Source: Eukaryota sp. TZLM1-RC
Lineage: Eukaryota > Metamonada: BaSk clade
Assembly (NCBI GenBank): GCA_040285825.1
Contig: JAUPSS010000003.1
Coordinates: 372,001 to 436,000, forward strand
Direction: 5' to 3'
DNA length: 64,000 nt
In this document: positions 52,327 to 64,000 of the stretch, one piece after another
Numbering within the stretch: position 1 is the stretch's first letter
Layout: every line of letters begins with the position of its first letter
Program-made: the position numbers and the translations under genes
Notes under the pieces: generated by a model
What the model saw: only the letters and a program-made list of their open reading frames with translations
Told to the model about the DNA's origin: nothing
Database searches by the model: none

Positions 52327-53007
52327 CTAACTGTTGAAGTCAGAGGAGATCCTGAAGCTGGAACAGCAGGATTTTTGAATGTTCCTCCCAACAGTTGGAA
52401 CTGGAGGGAGGAGCTGTTGAGAATGAGAGGGTGGAACCTCAGAACTAGATGAAAGGGATGAAGATGGTACTTCAATGGCCTTTGTAGAGGAGGAAGAGGG
52501 TTGATCTTCTAATCCTTCCTTTGACGCGAGAGAAGGTTGAACAGTCTCTCTGTTCTGAGTAGAAGGTGAAGGTGGTACTTCAGAACTTCTTTCAGGGAGG
52601 GGAGAAGGTGGGACTTCAGACGCCCTTAAATGTGAAGGAGGAAGAGGAGCAACGGAATCCTCAGCATCTTCATAGTCGTAGAACACTAATGAAGGGCTTC
52701 TTGCTTCCGAAGGAATAGAATCCTTAGGAGGGTTGTCTCCTTCCACAGGAACGGAATCCAGAGGAGGGGAACTTTCTTCCATTGGAACGGAATCCTCAGG
52801 AAGGGAACTATTTTCCTTTATGGTGGAACCCTCAGGAAGAGTTGCTTCAGGAAGCGCAGAAGCTTCAACCGAAGAAGGAGGCACGGAAGCAGGGTCTGTG
52901 GTTAGTGGTGAGGAAGAGGGACCAGTCTCTTCCTCAAGGATCCTACGCTGAGCCGGGGACGACCCAATACGTATTGATGGTCTTGGCTGTTGGTTATTGT
53001 CTGACAT
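52327..53007 (-). CDS. Element 2 Gag N-terminus, starting inside the LTR
   Basis: ATG at 53,007 lies 33 nt inside the 5' LTR (52,975-53,128) and reads MSDNNQQPRPS across the LTR border. Low-complexity Ser/Pro/Glu protein with PPS and EVPPS repeats. It drops out of frame near 52,380; the continuation (SEEQRKRYEQIFSDL) is in other frames until 52,200. Confidence 0.65.
   Translation of the reverse strand: MSDNNQQPRPSIRIGSSPAQRRILEEETGPSSSPLTTDPASVPPSSVEASALPEATLPEGSTIKENSSLPEDSVPMEESSPPLDSVPVEGDNPPKDSIPSEARSPSLVFYDYEDAEDSVAPLPPSHLRASEVPPSPLPERSSEVPPSPSTQNRETVQPSLASKEGLEDQPSSSSTKAIEVPSSSLSSSSEVPPSHSQQLLPPVPTVGRNIQKSCCSSFRISSDFNS
52950..52966 (-). promoter_or_regulatory. Possible primer-binding site of element 2
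   Basis: TGGGTCGTCCCCGGCTC, 8 nt inside the 5' LTR edge: a TGG start and high GC, as expected for complementarity to a tRNA 3' end. The tRNA cannot be named from here. Confidence 0.3.
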
Positions 53008-53128
53008 ACAATGTAGAGTAACAGAAGTGTAATTTATTACGAAGAGGAATTGTATTCTCTCTTCTTAAGCTAACAGGCGGAATACTAATAACTAAACTAT
53101 TAACTATAAATACTATTCAAGACTAACA
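52975..53128 (-). repeat. 5' LTR of element 2 (154 bp)
   Basis: Same ends as the copy at 45,720. Holds a TATTTATAG TATA-like box 18 nt from its transcription-side end and the Gag ATG near its other end. Confidence 0.92.
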
Positions 53129-53521
53129 GCTCCGGGCAAGCGAGTATTGATAAGTACTGACGCATCAGATGTAGCAGTAGGAGGTGTTATTTGGCAAGAA
53201 ATTGAACCATACTCTCCTGCAGGAACCCCGCTGAATAAAAGGAAAGAGAAACCTTTGTCGTTCTATAGTAGATTACTTACAGAAACACAAAGAAAATGGT
53301 CCACTTTACAAAAAGAATTATACGCAATACTTCTGATTTTAACTGAAAGTTGTTTAGAAAGCTACCTTTTGACTAGACATCTAACAATTTTCACTGATCA
53401 CACAAATATTGCATTCCTGGCCACAGCCCCAGAGAAAAACAGAATTGTAAAGAGATGGCTGCCGATACTATCTGAATTCGACTTTGATATAGTCCATGAT
53501 CCAGGTGAAGATAACCACTGG
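53129..53521 (+). pseudogene. RNase H remainder of unit 1b
   Basis: Resumes the frame cut at 45,719: GKRVLISTDASDVAVGGVIW, KELYAILLILTES, FTDHTNIAFLATAPEKNRIVKRWLP, HDPGEDNHW. It ends at the next LTR, so no integrase follows. Confidence 0.85.
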
Positions 53522-53690
53522 TGTTGGCGCCCTAAGGCTTATATAATATGATTAGAAAATAAATCAACTTTTCCTCATTGACTTTTCTTTACTACAATAG
53601 ACTTTAGGCAACAATAATTATTGGCCATTTTAAAGTCAAAAGGTATACCATAACTTCAGCATTAGCGAACATCTTCAGACACTTTACAGC
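53522..53690 (+). repeat. LTR/leader of unit 1c
   Basis: Same sequence as 40,820-40,988, again placed directly after the NHW codons. Confidence 0.65.
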
Positions 53691-56600
53691 ATGTCAGACA
53701 TCTCCCAACCAGATATCTCTGACTCTAATCCACCACTTAATATGCAGCAGGTACCAGCATCACATACACATGATATAGAGGGCAACGAGGCAACGGACCC
53801 GGATCCCACCTCCCCCTCCCTTAATGTAGAAAAAGATGAAAGAGTGGACGAGGTCCCTCCATCTACAACAACAGAAGAGGTAACGAGAAAGGACCCGGCT
53901 CCCTCTCCCCTCAGGAAAAAAGTAACAGATGAGGTTACGAGAACGGACCCGGCTCCCTCTCCCCTCAGGAAAAAAGTAACAGATGAGGTTACGAGAACGG
54001 ACCCGGCTCCCTCTCCCCTCAAAGCAATGGAAGAGGCAACGAGAACCGACCCGGCTCCCTCTCCCCTCCCAATTCTAGAACCTGTCTCAAAGGGAACGGA
54101 TGGAGATCCCACCTTAGACACCTCTTCCCCATTAGGAGAATATGAAGAAATTCAATCTCAACTAGATGAAATGGAGGGAGAAGACGACTCTTCTGAGGGG
54201 TTCTACAAGTTATTAAGAGAGGACGCGGAGGCTTACCTCGAACCAACAGATTTCTGTCTGTTCGAGCAACTTCCCCCTTTATGGAGTCACGTTCAAAAAA
54301 GAGGCAGAAACGTTGGTTTCCAGACCCTCGGAATGATTGGGGATACCCAAAAGGTATTGGAAATTCCCCTCAATGAAAGGAATGAACTCATAAAGGCACT
54401 CGATAAATTGAGTAGAGAGACATTCGGGCGTAACGCAGAACGCCGCCCCAGAATCTCTGGAATGGACAAGAGAATCAATGAATTGATGTCTCTTCCCATC
54501 AAAGATAGATTGGATTGGAAGGCCTCCTTCCTAGATCAATACGGCAGGAGAATAAGGTTTCTCTCCATCGAACAGAGAAGTAGGACCGACTCGGAAGACA
54601 TCCTACAATCCAAATTGCCTGCCTGGTTTGATCCTAACTTTGATACGGAAATCCATAATTACACGGAGCTGACAGAGGGTGCTCCCACATATTTTAGGGA
54701 ATTTATGGAGCAGGAGGATAGTAGTGAACAAGACAAGCTTGAACCAGTAACCCCCTGGTTTGATGCAGACGCTCTAAATAACATTCATACGGAACGATCA
54801 GCTGTATCCACGTATAGGAGCCGTCCTAACAACTACACCCAACAACATGGTAACTCGTTCACAAAACAACGAGAGTTTAGACAATGGGTAACGGGAGATC
54901 CATCCACATCTCTCCACCTTCCCAAACTGCCTGTTGTAGCCCCTATAATTTCTGAAAAAGCCAACCAATACAGGTCTGCTCTATCGACAGCATACCCGAT
55001 CATGTTCCAACAGTGAACGTCCCGGAACCTGTAACAAGACAAGACGTTGCACCTCAGGAAGAACCAACTTCCTCTCAACCCATGGAAAGTGAAATTGGAG
55101 AAGACATTGAGTTGATCGGGCCAGTCGTTGGAGAAACGGCTCCTCCTCAACCCTCAGTAAGAGACTCTTCTTCCGATAGACCTATGCGTATTGAGGACCT
55201 ACAATCCTCAAGAAGAGCTATTGACATGAGCATAGCTAGTAGCCTTCATAGACAGATTGATCCACGGTCTAAGGATATCGACTATAAAAGACCTCGATTA
55301 TCCGCTGATGACCCTATTAACAAAATGTCTATCATAGCTTTTCTTTTAAAAATATCAAACTTGGGATAAATACGGGCGAAAGATAGCTAATAGAAGCTTC
55401 GAAGCCCCAGGTCAATCAGATTGGACCAGAGCCTTTATGATAGCTACCCAGCCATTTGGAGAAGGCCAAGCAGAAATAACCCAAGATAGGATTAAAGATC
55501 TCCCCAAACATATACGCGACGAGATCACCAGGGATACAACACAGCCTTTGGTAAGGATTGATCCAGCTATAACAGATAAGCTCGGACCCCCAATCCACCA
55601 TTATGATTTATTTAGGAGCATGATGATGAGCACTTGCCCCACAGGAATATCCAGCATGATCGACCCTAGCCTTCTATCTAGATGGCAGAGTCAAGGTTTA
55701 CTCGGTGTTGATTATACCGACGCCGACGTCATGGTATTTCTGTTAAAAAGAACGCAATTCACATCATATCATGAGGCTTGTACAGCTCTAATGAAGCCTA
55801 GAATAAATTGGAGGAAAATCCACAATAGGCATGAGGCTGACAACGAGTTTGGTCGTTATGTAGAAGATTTTGGAGACGTCTTGAGAATGACCACCTACAT
55901 GACCGACCTAACCATCCCCGATTTAATTAGAGGAAGCAGTGGGTTGATAACCATATCTTCCGCTCTAATAGCCGAGTACTTCCTTATGGGTCTGGATAAC
56001 TTTGCTATATCAAGCGAACTCCTCCCAGTATGGACTAGGGAATCCTTGTGGGACTCACCGAACAGAACAACTCTACTCGATTTGATATCGACAACGAGAA
56101 GACATTTCCTCGCTTGGTGTTACACAGCAGGAAACAAGCCCACAATGGATGTACTAAGGAACAGGGCTAACGAAGAAGATATTCCTTTGGGACTCACGGC
56201 AATGAGAACTTACTCAAGAGGAGTAACACCATCAGCCCAGGCTCCAACAAAAACGAGCAAGACGATCAGGTGGAAAGTCAAGAGGAACCCCTCAACACAA
56301 ATACATCCCTGAAAAAGCATGAACGAGAAGGATCAAAATTCTGTACATTCTGCAGCAACGTCGAAGGTAACAATCCTGTTGGCCACACTGTATTCGAATG
56401 CAAAGATCCTCGTTGCGCTAGAAGCAGAGTTCCCAAAGAAGAAAGATTCAGATTAGGAGAACAGGAGGCGCCTGCTAGTAGAGGCAGTGTAGAAAGGGGC
56501 CGAGGTGGCCGTGGTAGACGTGTACATAGATTCAAATTTAGAGGCCGTGGAGGCCGTTATAGAGGTCATAAAGGAAGAGGTCAGTACAGACCTATACATA

Positions 56601-58427
56601 ACATAAAACACAACAGAAAACATATCATCAAACGCATCCCCTACTGAGTCAAAACCGACCCGTTCGAGTACGGTTCCTCACAGACGGATCAACAACAGCA
56701 ACCGGAACAGCAGGACAGGCAACTTTCCTAATCGGGTACATATCAACGCAATTAATCACAACCAATCAACAACCGATTTAGGAAACCCAGTCAACAACTT
56801 TCCAACAGCTCAACAAAATCTTTTAATTCCTCTACAAATTCACCAAACCAGCTCTGATATCAATAGCATTTTTGATATTAATTCTACGGTTAGTGAAAAC
56901 CACGTCAGGTCCCAGCGTTCTCCATTTCTAAGACTGGAGATATCAATAAATGATATTAAAATGATTGCGACTATAGATTCGGCTGCGTTTTTGTTCAGTT
57001 ATTACTGCAGATTTAGCTGAACAATGCCATATGTCAATCAATAGCAAGGATACTATTAAGTTCTTACCAGCTAATAACGTATCCACAAAATCGCTAGGGA
57101 GTGCAACTGGTATTCTGTCGTTCAACGTAGGAAGCACTGCGCAACAAGTTCACTATAAACATACTCTTCCCATAATCCCGGGTTCGAACAAATTATTAAT
57201 AGGGACAGACATGTTAAAAGCACTTGGGCTTCAGACGGATGATGGTCTTTTCATTAGATTAGACAAAGAACATCGCACTTTGCTAAATGCAGAATCAGAA
57301 TTCGACTCTAGGATCGCTCAACATTCGATTGGGAACTTAGATAACCAATCACCAAGTCCTTCTGATTTTTGAGGAGCAATTAGCAAGATCTGGATGTGAG
57401 ATAAATTTAGATGATAGTAATAATAAATTAAAATTAACGAGTCTACTAAAATTATTCAGCGATGTTTTTAGTGAAACTCCTAATAGAAAAAGGAATCGAT
57501 TGTAATCCTCTAATAATCCCCTTTAGAGATGAGAATGCTATAGTACATAAACCTGCTAGACGGTTAAATCCCAGCAAAATGGAAATAGCAAACAAAATAT
57601 TTGATGAACTGATCAAAATGGGCTATGCAGTTGAATCTAATTATAAATTCAGCTCTCCTATTGTCTTAGTTATATACCCTGACGGCAAAAACCCAGGTTA
57701 ACTGGAGACTTTAGTGGTAAAGATGGAGTTAATGCCCATACGATTTCAGTAGAGCCTAATCTACCTAGGATTAGTGATATATTAGAATTTTTGAGTAAAG
57801 CAAATTACATCGCCACGCTTGATTTACCAAAAGCTTTCTGGCAGATGAATGTTGCTGAGAAGGATATTGAGAAAACATCAATCTCAATCCCTGGAAGATC
57901 AATTATGTTTAAAAGAGCTTGCTTCGGATTAAAGAACATCCCAGCAGTTTTTCAAAATGTAATGATGGAAATATTCCAAATTGATGGCGTTTTTATATAT
58001 ATTGATGATATCATAATAGTTGGAACGACTTTCGAAGAATTCTATTAGAGATTACAAAGAGTCCTCCAATGCGCCAGAAATAGACGTGTAAATATAGGCT
58101 TACGTAAATGTAAATTCGTAACATCAAAACACCCTATCGACATTTTAGGAAGTACCTTCCAGGATAAAACTAGATTTATAAGTAAGAAAAAAATCGAAGC
58201 CTTGATGAGAATCCCTAGACCAAAAACAGTGAAAGAAGTTCGCTCATTGGTAGGATCCATCAATTATATTAGAGATTGGCTTCCAAGTACTTCTGAATTA
58301 ATTGCTCCAATTAACGAGCTAATTAAAGGAAAACCCAGAATAATTAGATGGACTTGCAAGCATGACGATTACTTAAAACAAATAAAAGACCTAATAGTAA
58401 ACCACATGCCCCTTGAATTACCAGCTC
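53691..58427 (+). pseudogene. Gag-protease-RT of unit 1c, many homopolymer frameshifts
   Basis: Copy of 40,989-45,719. The 53,691-55,016 frame (441 residues) is open where 1b is broken. Elsewhere extra or missing bases in A or T runs break it (55,345; 56,248; 56,310; 56,600; 56,983; 57,362; 57,482; 57,685). RT landmarks remain (LDLPKAFWQM, YIDDIIIVG), with a TAG at 58,046 soon after. Interrupted at 58,427 by the second element 2. Confidence 0.85.
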
Positions 58428-61400
58428 TGATGGTCTTGGCTGTTGGTTATTGTCTGACATACAATGTAGAGTAACAGAAGTGTAATTTATTACGAAGAGG
58501 AATTGTATTCTCTCTTCTTAAGCTAACAGGCGGAATACTAATAACTAAACTATTAACTATAAATACTATTCAAGACTAACACTGCCTTTTCCTCTCTTTC
58601 GAGCGACGAGCCCTGGAAGCTCTAGTCACAGGAGGTGAACTAATAGAATTATGACGCTTCTTGGGAGGAGCGGATTTAGTATGGCGACGTGCTTTTGAAG
58701 TCTTGATGAAGTCTTTATACGCGGCAGTATTTTTGGACTGTAGACACATGCTCAGTGGTGATCTCTTTACCTGGCCATTGCACTTGGCAAAAGTCACCTT
58801 CCTGGCTGAGCACTTTTTCAATGATGTGTTCTTCGACATCACCTGCAGCGACCCAGGAGTGGAACTCATCGTTGGTGGGCAAGCTGGAGTGCCAGGGAGC
58901 TAAGTGTTTGACGCTAGCTTGGACAATCGTACCTGTGCAGAGATTCTTAATATTCACAGACGAATTGGATACGATTTCAGTAATTAGGAAGGGTCCTAAT
59001 GAAGTCTAACTAAGGTCTCCATGAAGCTTAGCGGAAGAGCCAGATGCTCTCAATACCAATTGACCAACTTCAAAAGGGTTTGGAGTTGACGATCTAGCTA
59101 GCTTGGAAGCTTTGGAAGCTTGATGATGTGCTGCCTTTTTCTTGTTTCTCTTCAATCTTCGAAATTTAGATTGAATTTCTTGAATAAAAGATGACTCAGA
59201 CGTCGAGCTTTCAATGATTTCAAGAATTTTGCCAGGGTCAGATCTGGGAGACACATCAGAGCCAAAGATCACTTGGTATGGAGTGTGGTTGGTTATTGAG
59301 CTCTTGGAAGAGTTGATCAATAATTGCACATAAGGCAAGTATTCAGACCACACATCGTAGGCATTGAAGTCTACGAGCAATTTCCGTAGGTTTTGCAGGA
59401 TGTCTCTGTGTCGGCGCTCTACCAGGCCGTTGGACTGAGAAAACCTAGGTATTGACTTTGACACCTCTATGCCCAAAAAAATTTGCTTAATTCGTCAAAG
59501 ACAGCCTTGGAAAAATTCGGGTCCATTATCGCTGTGGATTTGAAATGGAATACCAAAGATGGCACAGACTTTCCAAATTAATGCATCTGCAGTAAGATTG
59601 GCATTTATCTCTTTTAAAGGCACGATGATCGTGAACCTAGAGAAGCTGTCGATAAATACGAGGATGTATTTGTAGCCTTCTTGATCTTCTGGAAGAGGAC
59701 CAATGACGTCGGCGTTGACGCGAGCAAAAAGGTCTGTCAGCCCACAATGAACCGGTTGGGGAACATGCAGTTTGGGAACTGGCTTTGTTTTCTGACAGGA
59801 GGGCATTCTTGGACGTGCTTATTCATGTCGGTGAGCATGTTTGGCCACCAATAATCGCTGTTCCTGAGCTTGTTCAGGCTTTCAGCTTTGCTTGGATGAC
59901 CTCCTTGCAGAAGTCCATGCAACAGGTTAAGGGTGTCCTTAATGAGTGATTTGGGAATCACTATCTTGTTGTCGTGAGTCATATATAAATCAAGATGATT
60001 GTTATGAACACAGTTGTTGAAAGAGGGGTCTTTGGAAGCTATGGCAAGCTTCTGTTCGGACCTAATCCTACAGAGCCATGGCTCGAAAATAGGCAGGTCG
60101 TTGGAACATCGTTCTCTGATGACCATGATACGTTCGAAGTTGTTTAGGTCTTCGATGTAGTATCTTTCATTTTCTGTTCCATCAATTTTATCAATGTAAA
60201 ATATTGGATGAAAATTTGGAGGCATTTGATGGGACAAATGATTGATCTCTTGATGGTCTATAGGTGGAACTATTCGAGACAACATATCAGCCCAGAAGTT
60301 ATCTTCCCCTTTGGTATGTACCAAGTCAAAGCAGAATTCAGAGAATATGGGTAACCATCTTGTTACAATTCTGTTCTTCTCAGGAGCCGTGAACATGTAG
60401 GTAAGGTTTTGATGGTCTGTGAATATGACCAGTTTCCTTCCTTTTTAAGTAGTTTTCAAAACCACTTTGAGTTAACATGAGTAGGATAGCGTAGAGTTCC
60501 TTTTTGGTTAGTCGGCCAGTTCTTTTTGCGAGTTGGTTAACAACCGGCTGAAGAAGCTGATAGGCCTACATTTCCCTATTGATCAGGGGGTACCGGGGTC
60601 GTCGACTTGTTCGATTTGTTCCCATATGACGCCGCCTACAGCAATGTCGGATGCATCGCAACTAATTAAAATTTGGTTTTCCTGCGGAGGTAAGCTGAGC
60701 GGCATGTGTTTCGCTATCAGTTGTTTGATCTTTCGAAGGAGTCCATCGTGCATGTCGGTCCATTGAAGGCGTTGCGCGCGGGGTTTGGGTTTAACGTTGG
60801 AGTTAGTTCCATCCTTCTTAGTCAATCTGATGATAGGAGCGATGAGCTCAGATACCTGAGGAAGCCATTCTCTAATGAAGTTGACTGATCCTACGAGGCT
60901 GCGGACGTCTTTGATTGTCTTTGGTCTAGGTAGATTCAGCAAAGATTCAACGCGAGTGGGATCGATAGTCCGTTGCTTGTTTTGGGAAAACACTGCCCAG
61001 TATCTTGATTGGGTGTCTGGAAGACACGAAATGGCACTTTGGAAGTCCCAAGGAAACTCTTTTTGCATCTGGCTTGATCAAGGACGCGACGGAGGCGTTC
61101 AATGAATTCGTCAAAGGTTGAACCTATGATTATGATGTCATCTATGTAAATGAAGACACCGTCTCCAGAGAAGATGTCAGCCATGACGTTTTGGAAAACG
61201 GCTGGGACATTCTTTAGGCCAAAAAGCTGCACGTTTGAACATGATACTTTTTGCCAGGAATGCTCAGGGCTGTTTTCTGCCAATCCTTTTCAGCAATCTT
61301 GAGTTGCCAGAAGGCTTTGGGGAGGTCAAGGGTGCCTATGTAGTTCGCTTGGGAGAGAAATACCAGCACGTCGGAGATCCTTGGAAGGTTGGGCTCAACA

Positions 61401-64000
61401 GGAATGGTGTTGGCGTTGACTCCGTCCTTGCCACTATAATCACCAGTAAGGCGGGGCTTGCGGTGATCTGGGTAGACCACTAGACAGACAGGGAGCTGAA
61501 CTCATGGTTCGATGGGACAGCAAATCCTGAGTCTACGAGTTCGTCGAAAATTTGGTTAGCGACCTCTAACCTGGCTGGATTCAGGGTCCTGGGGGGTCTT
61601 CTAACTCTGACGTCTTCGTTGTAGAAGTTGATTTCCATGGGAGGGCAATCAATATTTTCAGCATGAGGCTTGAGGGTAAATACGTCTTCGAACTCTTTCA
61701 AGGTATGAAGTAGGGACTTCTTGAAATGGTCGTTGTCGAGGTTGATGGTACAACCAGATGAGTTGATGTGTTCCAACCAACGTGTGGAAACGTTGACGAC
61801 TTCTGAAGCTTGCGATATTCGATGGTCGAATTCGGCTTCAGGTAATAGTAATGTGCGACAGGCGTCGTCCATTCTAATATAAATGCCCTTGTTGTTCATC
61901 AGCCCAAGGTGACTCAACAAGTCAGCACCAATGAGAATGGTCTCATGTCCAGGAACGATGCTGAACTTGTGTTTCACGTGTACAATCTGGGAAACACTGC
62001 CTAGTCTAATGCTAAGGGTTCCAGAAGCAGTACCAAGGGACTGTGAGGTAGATCCATCAGCAATCTTGTATGATATGGTTTCGTTGGAACGTGCCATGTT
62101 ACAATTACTGATGACGTCTTCTGTGACTACTGAGCATGTTGCACCGGAGTCAATTATGCCTTTAACTTCGACATTGTTGATCAAGAAGTTTAATTGTAGG
62201 CAGTTGGTTGTGGACTTTATGGATTGTACCATAAATATTGTATCGGAATCATATTCAGCTTGTTCTGAGAAGAAATTAGCTTGAATGTTATGCGTCTTGG
62301 TATGTTCCAAGTTTGCCAAAGGATTGATTAGGGAATCTTTCCATGTTGTGTTTTCTGTGTGGGAATGTGTTGTAGTTGTAGGGGTATGGTTTCAAAACAG
62401 TGTAAATAGTGACGGGAACGTTTATTATATGATGAAGAGCCCTTGCCTCTGCCGCGAGTGCCTCTTCGGCTACGGAAACCAGAACCTCTAGAACCTCTGC
62501 CTCGAGCTTTGTGTTGAGCTTGTTGCTCTCTCCACTTTTTTGCTTCTTTGGCAGTCCTCACTAGGGCACCTTTCAGTCGGATGACCCATTTGTTTACAGA
62601 AATTGCATTGGACGTTGACATCAGACTGAGTGGAAGACGGTTGAGTAGAGCTTCCTTCTCGTCGTTGTTGTTTTGGGCGCCTGCCAGAGCTGGAACCTCT
62701 TGTTTTGGGGATAGCAGGGGGAGAAGGTACCGTCTGTCTGCGACGGTTCTCAGTCTGGAACGAGATTCTATTTTGATACAAGAAGTCCACGTGATTGATC
62801 TGCTCCTTAAAAGATCTAGCATTACAAAAGTTTTCGTATTCTATTTGGAGAACACTGAAAAATTCTCCTAGGGTGTGGCCATCTGAGTAATAATGGGAGG
62901 GATTGGACCAGATCCTGAGGAGTCTGTCCCTGATGATGGTAATACCGATGCTTTCAATAACGTGAGAGGCAATTTCCCATTCAGGAAGTCGGTCGACGGG
63001 GTTTCCGTGGATGGTGATGTGTCTCATTTGTTGAGTCAGACCACGAACGTCTTGGATAGCGGTGGAACGCGTTAAGACTCTGCCTATGTTAAGCATGAAG
63101 TCTATCCATCTGTTACCATAATCTCTCTCAGACCAATCCATGTGTACAGCATGAAGTGCGTCCAGGGCTTGATCCAGTCTACTGAATTGGGTTCTCCTTA
63201 GGATCTGTTCCCAAATTTTGCGTTCGTCTCTGCTGGTTGGGACCATGGCGGAGGAAATTGAAAGGCCAGTGCCTTGATACCTTAAAGCGTTGAGAGCTTC
63301 AGGTGTAACGCATTCAGCTAAGCCTCTGGGACTAATGCGCATGGCAGATCTGAAGAGATCCCATTCATGAATTGGTTCACTGTCGAACCGTTGATCAGAT
63401 GCCAGTTCTGCTGATCTAGCTAGTTCAAGTTCTTCGCGAAGTCTAGCAACTTCGCTGGCTAAAAGCAACTTGGGCAGGATCCTCGATGTTGCCTCTAGCC
63501 TCGTCTACAATTCTGTCCGTACGACTCCAGAGGATAAACTTGTTAACAAACTTGAGGAGTTTATCAACGTCTCTCAGATCAGTCGCGTCGAGAGTTGGAC
63601 GTTTAGGGCGGTCTCTGCGTCTGTTGTCTCTATCTCTTGATCCCACCATGGAAGATAGGAGAAGGTTACTATCGTAAGTACCTGAGAAAGTAGAACGTGA
63701 AGAACTAACCGTAGAAGGTGTTGGTTGAGCCGTGTGTTGTGAACTTGTTGAACCAGTGGAAGGAGGTGTGGGTGGAACCACTGATTGTTCCATAGGCTGT
63801 GTAGGTGCTGGAGTTTGTTCCATTGGTGCTAGCACAGTTGGAATTGAGTCTGGACTTGGGGACTCATCACTGACTTCTACTACAACATCCCCTTCAGTTT
63901 GTTCCATGGGAGGATTATGCGAGGATTCTGTAGAAGTTTCCATAGGTTGATCTGTGGAAGGTGGAACTTCGCGTTGGTGAGGTTCAGGAGAAAGTTCTAT
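58428..64000 (-). mobile_element. Second copy of element 2, cut by the window edge
   Basis: 154-bp LTR at 58,428-58,581 after the same target bases. Then in minus orientation: chromo-like part (58,957-58,576), integrase (59,476-59,006; 59,806-59,495; 60,396-59,737), RT and protease (61,068-60,583; 61,480-61,214; 62,319-61,480), knuckle and Gag (63,468-62,488; 63,943-63,443). Frames are broken at single-base homopolymer differences from 45,720-51,280 (for example 58,730; 59,470; 60,440; 61,000; 62,540; 63,465). Catalytic motifs are otherwise unchanged. Gag continues past 64,000. Confidence 0.88.

Larger units (their letters stand above)
45720..53128 (-). mobile_element. Complete Ty3/gypsy LTR retrotransposon (element 2), 7.4 kb
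   Basis: Two identical-length 154-bp LTRs (TG...CA ends), a polypurine tract at 45,877-45,892 (GAAAGAGAGGAAAAGG on the minus strand) and a 4-bp target duplication GCTC (45,716-45,719 and 53,129-53,132). The empty site is visible at 40,427-40,430. Order on the minus strand: gag, knuckle, protease, RT, RNase H, integrase, GPF, chromo-like. GC-richer than its surroundings. Confidence 0.92.

Noticed and set aside
1-64000. tRNA genes, rRNA, CRISPR arrays, operons
   Set aside because: No B-box-like GGTTCGANTCC in a cloverleaf context, no rRNA-like blocks, no spaced direct repeats; the sequence is eukaryotic.

Overview
The window is eukaryotic nuclear DNA from an AT-rich, repeat-laden protist that I cannot place. 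The single-copy genes are typical eukaryotic ones: proteasome lid-base subunit Rpn1, papain-family cathepsin, TAF8, calcineurin A, a Ser/Thr kinase, an exportin-7-like karyopherin and a CBP20-like cap-binding fragment. TAA, TAG and TGA all appear as stops. Where a conserved protein breaks, the break is closed by a GT...AG intron of only 28-31 nt (Rpn1, cathepsin twice, TAF8). Two more candidates of 22 and 32 nt lie in a Fanzor-like gene. Very short introns fit only a few protist groups, but nothing else here decides the lineage.

Layout. 1-1.25 kb: the 5' part of a Fanzor-like (eukaryotic TnpB-type, RuvC) gene running off the left edge. 1.5-31 kb: a few host genes in a graveyard of 5'-truncated non-LTR retrotransposon tails. 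These tails carry a CCHC-like knuckle and a restriction-enzyme-like endonuclease (RLE) domain, in four subfamilies that I call alpha, beta, gamma and delta. Fanzor-like relics of two lineages are scattered among them. Host genes: CBP20-like (1.5 kb), Rpn1 (6.9-9.1), cathepsin (13.7-15.1), TAF8 (20.1-21.2), calcineurin A (21.3-22.7), kinase (27.1-27.8), exportin (31.5-34.7).

35-64 kb is almost entirely Ty3/gypsy-type LTR retrotransposon. An integrase/chromodomain remnant (minus, 35.0-36.7) is followed by three head-to-tail units of a second family (plus; here 1a, 1b, 1c, starting at 36,744, 40,820 and 53,522). 1b and 1c are each interrupted at the same base by a third family (element 2, minus, 154-bp LTRs, 45,720-53,128, and 58,428 to beyond the edge). 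The stretch from about 40.43 kb to 53.13 kb is repeated from 53.13 kb with a period of about 12.7 kb. The copies differ mainly by single bases in homopolymers, so real duplication and unpolished long-read assembly must be separated before the broken frames there are interpreted.

The most interesting signals are the family of Fanzor-like RNA-guided-nuclease relatives (one possibly intact), the tiny introns, the repeated head-to-head pairing of truncated retrotransposon tails, and retrotransposon insertion joints that recur at the same codon of a relative's RNase H.
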